Shown here: positions 18,741-21,573 of the stretch, one piece after another | How the letters are laid out: each line of letters opens with the position of its first letter | Numbering within the stretch: position 1 is the stretch's first letter | NCBI GenBank assembly: GCA_000444245.1 | Contig: ATSW01011296.1 | Location: 1 to 21,573, forward strand | Origin: Botryllus schlosseri | Taxonomy: Eukaryota; Chordata; Ascidiacea; Stolidobranchia; Styelidae | Direction: 5' to 3' | Length of the DNA: 21,573 bases | Translations under genes and position numbers: made by a program | The notes under the pieces: generated by a model | Told to the model about the DNA's origin: nothing | What the model saw: only the letters and a program-made list of their open reading frames with translations | The model's database searches: none

Positions 18741-19947
18741 CAGACGCCCCTATTGTTCAAAACAATGGAAATTTTGAACTTTGAGGTCGATTTTGGGGGG
18801 GGTTCCAGTGCCCGGACCATATTTTAATTTATATTTTCGGAATCAGTGTGAAAATATCTTTCGATCGAGACCGGTTTTAATAAATTTTGCACTCAGGCAG
18901 CCAGCTATAAGATTAACACTTATAAAGCATATCAGAATGATATCGACTATGTCTATCCAGTAAAAATTAGACGTAAGCTCATCGTCATGCAGAATTTGAA
19001 CAATTTTCAATGAATTCTCATCTGGAGCAACTATCAGTAGGCTACATACGGAGATTGCAATTCGAAAATTAAAGATGAAATAGATATTGTGGAGTAACAA
19101 AGGTATAAATATAACAATGAGAAATTCGCAATTTCAATCTCCACATTTACTGACAGTGGATCCCGATGAGAGTAAGTTGTGAAGTGAATAAATATGCAAA
19201 TAAGAATGTATTGTTTGTTGCAAGATTTAGGATCATACATTGGTCAAAAGCTAGAGGTCGACCCTTCAGACCTTCATTACCTAATAATGTATCAGACAAC
19301 ACAGTGCACGCCTTATCGTGTCTCTTTATTCTATAACTCAACATATNCTCAATAGTCAATATTGAACCACAAACTGCTGAGACGATGGTCGTTACTTTCG
19401 GTAAAGAACTGTTAGAATATTTGTAATGCACAGTATGGGAGGAGTGCCTTTCTTCACNAAGTCATTTAGAGTCCTTCTTTACTTTCTTTGCATTGAATTG
19501 CAATTCATTAAATATCTCGAATTGATCAAAATGGAAGTAAATTAACACTGATACACCATAGCTTTCTCAGCCCAGCCATCATGCAGAATTTACTATAGTA
19601 TATATTTCCCTCGTTACCACTTACCAGCACTGTATTTCGCATTTGAAATGAGCGATTAATCTTTACGTCATTGAAACAATCATAGGTAGTAATTATACTG
19701 ACAATGCATTCACATTGCGCATAGACAAACAATCACGTTGAAACAATGGCACAGGGCGAAAGAGAGACATAAACACAAAGACGAGATCATTCGCGACTAT
19801 GAAAGCTTCAGCTTTCCCTCTTTGTAATCTCTTTGGGCAAAATAACTTACGTAACACGCATACTACCGCAACCAAGAACTACAATATACCTAATAAGGCT
19901 TATTTCTGTCATAATTCTTCGGTAAAAAAATCGAGCAAAGCCAAAAG

Positions 19948-20045
19948 CTTGAAATGACGGGCGGACAAAAACGCCGCCTGTTTGTTACAATGGCGGCATT
20001 TCAAGAAATAGGTGGCATAGGTCAGCCCGCGATGTGTACGTTGGG
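19948..20045. promoter_or_regulatory. GC-rich patch with YY1-like motif and inverted repeat, possible promoter
   Basis: The patch contains GGGCGG, CGCCGCC and AATGGCGGC, a YY1-like motif often found at animal promoters. CTTGAAATG at 19948-19956 and its exact inverse CATTTCAAG at 19997-20005 flank the core. It could serve the minus-strand PDZ-GEF gene, a plus-strand gene starting at 19990, or both. Confidence 0.3.
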
Positions 20046-20115
20046 AACATTAAATATTTCCAGTTTTTTACTAAAAAAGTACAGGTGTATTGTGCGGTGG
20101 AAAATTAATCAATAA
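19990..20115 (+). CDS. Possible first coding exon or small ORF of an unknown plus-strand gene
   Basis: An ATG in good context (acaATGGCG) within the GC-rich patch opens a 41-codon frame beginning MAAFQEIGGIGQPAMCTLG and ending at TAA 20113-20115. A fair splice donor, ACAG|GTGTAT at 20084/20085, lies inside it. I recognise no family. No downstream exon can be assigned, so it may be accidental. Confidence 0.2.
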   Translation: MAAFQEIGGIGQPAMCTLGTLNISSFLLKKYRCIVRWKINQ

Positions 20116-20307
20116 TAAATCGTCAGTTTATATTTTTATCCGATGAAGACACTCACAATGTACAATGCGATACACACGACATAATGTAATGTAATTATCA
20201 GATAGGAGGAAGCTGAAACGACCAGTTGGGGTCTCTTAATCTGGCATCCACCTCGGCCTAATGCCAGATGTCTCAGTGTTTTCGATGTTAATTTTCATTC
20301 CGCGGTC

Positions 20308-20371
20308 CTTCTAGCTAGAATATAGATTACTAAGGTAAACCGGTTTACCTTAGTTATCTATAGCTAGAAGC
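20308..20371. repeat. Long near-perfect palindrome without spacer
   Basis: The left arm 20308-20341 and right arm 20342-20371 are inverted copies centred on ACC|GGT. GGTAAACC pairs with GGTTTACC, and the pairing extends through CTAAGG, TATAGAT and CTTCTAGC with one mismatch (ATT/ATA) and a four-base difference in the left arm. This is either a transposon end structure or the end of the adjoining SINE. Confidence 0.85.
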
Positions 20372-20537
20372 TCCTTTCTTGCTCTTTCTATTCGCTTTCT
20401 CTATTGAGTACGTTCTGCGTCGGGTCTTGCTCTGGGCTCTGGGCGATACGGGGGAAGAGGAACCCAGAAAACGTCCATCGGCGGGAATCGAACTCAGGCC
20501 GTCGGCGTAAAATGGCGAAACAGCTCACCACTACGTT
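20372..20537 (-). mobile_element. tRNA-derived SINE head and body
   Basis: On the minus strand, CGTAGTGGTGAGCTG (A-box/D-arm region, 20521-20535) is followed after about 26 bases by CTGAGTTCGATTCCCGC (B-box/T-arm, B box 20484-20495). These are the internal RNA polymerase III promoter elements of a tRNA-like sequence. A non-tRNA body follows (GTTTTCTGGGTTCCTCTTCC and so on). The acceptor stem is not closed, so it is not a functional tRNA. The left limit is uncertain; the palindrome at 20308-20371 may belong to it. Confidence 0.65.
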
Positions 20538-20783
20538 TNCTGTTAGTTTTGGGATATGTTTTGCATCNATTCTNTGAGTGAGATTGTCATCACGATTGGT
20601 CTTGGGAAACGCTACTTTTATTTGTAATTGAGTAGGGTTACCGGCTCTTCATATATTCCAATTNAGTATCAAACNCTGACTAGGCTACTTCGACCATGAT
20701 GCAAATTTCTCATTTTATATAATGCCAGCCAAAGAATAATATAAAACGTAAGTCCTCCTATATATGCCGAATACGGTAGAGAA

Positions 20784-20905
20784 CAGTGGTGGACAACATT
20801 TTAGGCCAAAGGGTCACNTGAGATTTACGAACCATTGCGNGGCCCGTATATGCACTTGAATGTTGATGTTCTTTTTTTAGTCGTCCGATAGGGAAGAACC
20901 GGNNT
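20784..20905 (+). mobile_element. hAT-type DNA transposon terminus (fragment)
   Basis: CAGTGGTGGACAACATTTTA at 20784-20803, followed by GGCCAAAGGGTCAC and then ATTGCGNGGCCCGTA near 20833-20848, fits the common hAT end pattern CAGTGGTGGCCAACNTTTTNGGCC plus a GGGCCAC block. No partner end or target duplication was found inside the window. Ns at 20818, 20840 and 20903-20904 suggest a collapsed repeat. Confidence 0.55.
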
Positions 20906-20960
20906 AGGTAACGGTAAATGTAGGACTTTATATTACTACGCATCAAAATCGATAGCAATT

Positions 20961-21460
20961 ATGTCAAAAATCTGTATCGTCCTAGCCGCGCCAAACGCGA
21001 ATTTTGTTCAATGTGGAGGAGTTCGTTCAATAACAATGTTAGTTGCATGTATTGTGGGTCGCCATTGTCTGCCGCTGGGCTCATTTGGCAAGGACATGAT
21101 TAATCGGCGCTTGGACAGATCAGTATCGAGGATTTCAGTATAGAATGTAAACGTGGAATGGCAGCGACCGATTTTGCAGCTTCGTTCCGCTTCGCCGAGG
21201 CTTTACTCAGACTTATTTTACGGCAGCTACTGTAGGATTTCTGGCAATCCAAAAGTTGTCTTCCAGAGCTCAGAATTTACTGAATCTGGTCTTGATCGAA
21301 AGCTACTATCGCACCGATTTCGGTGAACATGCGTCTATCATTTTGTGCAAAGCTTTCATCGCCGACGATCTTCCTGCGACTGCAGACGCGAAGTCGCACG
21401 TTCTGGGTGGCTCGGCTCTGCAGACTCTGTCATATATCGCGTCTACCTTGCATGTCGCAT
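20961..21460 (+). other. CpG-richer region with open frames, possible start of another gene
   Basis: This region is clearly richer in CpG than the DNA to its left. An ATG at 21158 in good context (gtggaATGGCAGCG) opens MAATDFAASFRFAEALLRLI, which stops at 21233-21235. Another plus-strand frame, open from before 21206 into the TC tract, includes QNLLNLVLIESYYRTDFGEH and ADAKSHVLGGSALQTLSYIA. A minus-strand frame is also open over about 50 codons. I recognise no family, and the open frames are only mildly longer than expected at this base composition. Confidence 0.25.
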
Positions 21461-21573
21461 TTCTCTCTCTCTCTCTCTCTGGTTCTCTCTCTCTTTCTTT
21501 CTCTCCCTCTCTCTCTCTCTCTTTCTCTCTCTCTGGTTCTCTCTCTCTTTCTTTCTCTCCCTCTCTCTCTCTC
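21460..21573. repeat. (TC)n microsatellite with 54-bp higher-order period
   Basis: A pyrimidine tract runs to the window edge. Within it the interruption GGTTCTCTCTCTCTTTCTTT begins at 21481 and again at 21535, so a compound TC unit of 54 bp is present in nearly two copies. The array continues beyond the window. Confidence 0.95.

Noticed and set aside
20470-20537. Possible functional tRNA gene on the minus strand
   Set aside because: A-box and B-box are present, but the acceptor stem does not pair and the sequence continues into a SINE body.

Overview
The window is animal nuclear DNA. It is AT-rich with CpG-richer exons and patches, has GT-AG introns, SINE and hAT remnants, and scattered single N calls. 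No prokaryotic or organellar gene is visible. Short introns of 59-64 bp mixed with introns of 0.6-1.9 kb, plus a SINE fragment of a type I recall from marine invertebrates, suggest a marine invertebrate, possibly a deuterostome such as a tunicate. The species cannot be settled from this window.

The main content is the 5' (N-terminal) half of one minus-strand gene. I reconstruct 13 coding exons between 13368 and 282. They join in frame into about 655 codons and match the PDZ-GEF family of Rap guanine-nucleotide exchange factors (RAPGEF2/RAPGEF6; fly Gef26/dPDZ-GEF). The domain order is: a divergent N-terminal cyclic-nucleotide-binding-like region (exons 1-3), a variable serine-rich and acidic linker (exons 4-5), a second cNMP-binding-like domain (exons 6-8), the REM/RasGEF-N domain (exons 9-10), the PDZ domain (exons 11-12) and the start of the linker towards the RA domain (exon 13). 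The RA domain, catalytic CDC25 (RasGEF) domain and C-terminal tail should lie to the left of the window and are not seen.

Layout from left to right: a sequencing-adaptor remnant (11-49) and a SINE fragment (about 148-240); gene exons 13 to 1 (282-13368), with a MITE-like inverted-repeat element, an hAT terminus and an hAT transposase remnant in its introns; then about 5 kb of AT-rich, apparently gene-free sequence upstream of the first coding exon (13369-18560). Beyond that lie CpG-richer patches near 18600-18740 and 19940-20045 that could hold promoters. A tRNA-derived SINE head with a long adjoining palindrome (20308-20537), another hAT end (20784), a CpG-richer stretch with open frames (20960-21460) and a (TC)n tract with a 54-bp higher-order period (21460-21573) follow.

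I found no CRISPR array, complete mobile element, functional tRNA or rRNA, or clearly novel multi-gene system. The most useful points are the gene model, the adaptor remnant that weakens the left-edge assembly, the N-damaged start of exon 6, and a few small unexplained segments.
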